Shown here piece after piece: positions 63,768 through 64,000 of a DNA stretch of 64,000 nucleotides; within the stretch, counting starts at the first letter, position 1; every line of letters starts with the position of its first letter. Source of the stretch: Endozoicomonas arenosclerae (GTDB taxonomy: Bacteria > Pseudomonadota > Gammaproteobacteria > Pseudomonadales > Endozoicomonadaceae); assembly GCF_001562015.1 (NCBI RefSeq), contig NZ_LASA01000051.1:46445-110444 (forward strand), given 5' to 3'. The notes below the pieces were generated by a model. The model had not been told where the DNA came from, did not search any database, and saw only the letters and a list, made by a program, of their open reading frames with translations. Both the position numbers and the translations under genes were made by a program.

Positions 63768-64000
63768 TTAGCCAGCAGCAAACACCTCTGAAACCATTGC
63801 TTTGGCTTCTTCCTGAATTTGCTTGAGATGATCAATACCCACAAAGCTTTCAGTATAGATTTTATAGACAGCTTCCGTGCCAGAAGGTCTTGCGGCAAAC
63901 CAGCCTTTTTCAGTCACGACCTTCAGACCACCGATAGCAGCACCATTGGCTGGTGCATGGGTCAATTTAGCCGTTATGGGATCACCCGCCAGAGTATCGG
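63768..64000 (-). CDS. pgm: Phosphoglucomutase, C-terminal fragment (cut by window edge)
   Basis: The frame runs off the window's right end without a stop, so only the last 77 or so residues are seen. [20 protein letters not shown], then [21 protein letters not shown], fits the C-terminal phosphate-binding region (RPSGTE) of alpha-phosphohexomutases of the Pgm type. It makes glucose-1-phosphate for glycogen, which fits glgB next to it. The apparent start at 63965 is an internal TTG. Confidence 0.9.
   Translation of the reverse strand, partial: DTLAGDPITAKLTHAPANGAAIGGLKVVTEKGWFAARPSGTEAVYKIYTESFVGIDHLKQIQEEAKAMVSEVFAAG

Overview
The window looks like chromosome of a marine gammaproteobacterium of the Oceanospirillales/Hahellaceae type, most like Endozoicomonas. 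This rests on the mix of genes: the lipid A/LPS core group (msbA, hldE, a WaaP/InaA-type kinase, waaA), tolC, the yqiB-cpdA pair, the prkA-yeaH-spoVR stress operon, and large eukaryote-directed-looking proteins among housekeeping genes. The species call is inference; no rRNA gene is present. I saw no tRNA, rRNA, CRISPR array, prophage, transposase or insertion sequence.

Layout. 0-5 kb: proline iminopeptidase, a secreted two-module protein (papain-like N-terminus, CAP/SCP C-terminus) and typA/bipA. 5-9.5 kb: envelope biogenesis, with an LPS-kinase-like gene divergent from msbA-hldE. 9.5-19.4 kb: accessory region with a glyoxalase-fold gene, an effector-like protein of unknown function, an SdiA-regulated-type beta-propeller protein, a coupled FAD oxidoreductase/aldo-keto reductase/VOC operon, and a 1287-residue protein with an HD phosphohydrolase module resembling the phosphodiesterase of Legionella SidE proteins plus C-terminal pentapeptide-like repeats. 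19.5-22.7 kb: 5-oxoprolinase operon pxpB-pxpC-pxpA coupled to an ATP-pyrophosphatase. 22.8-24.2 kb: DUF2057 protein and rsuA. 24.2-28.3 kb: a five-gene minus-strand operon (DoxX-like, two ATP-grasp ligases, MFS-like transporter, DinB-like), the best candidate for an undescribed pathway. 28.5-30.7 kb: YHS, DUF21/CBS and secreted hypothetical proteins. 30.8-37.7 kb: a vitamin B12 locus with cobQ, a PduO-type adenosyltransferase, a cobalamin riboswitch, btuF, btuB and a diverged second adenosyltransferase-like gene. 37.8-46.5 kb: waaA, tolC, ChrR-type cupin, yqiB, cpdA, a YbfF-like esterase, an M20 peptidase and hypotheticals. 47.2-52.3 kb: prkA-yeaH-spoVR. 52.3-64 kb: an APC permease, a SelD-fusion-like FAD oxidoreductase overlapping a double rhodanese, a cold-shock protein, a GMC oxidoreductase, an APC permease broken by an in-frame stop, a DUF2726 protein, glgB and the 3' end of pgm.

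Working together. The B12 locus imports corrinoids (BtuB outer membrane, BtuF periplasm), adenosylates them and completes cobyric acid; a B12-sensing leader sits ahead of the import genes. No btuC or btuD lies here. pxpABC recycles 5-oxoproline. glgB and pgm belong to glycogen metabolism. msbA, hldE, waaA and the kinase serve LPS. Many genes are tightly coupled (ATGA, GTGA or TAATG overlaps), and many 3' ends carry near-perfect hairpins with no U-tract.
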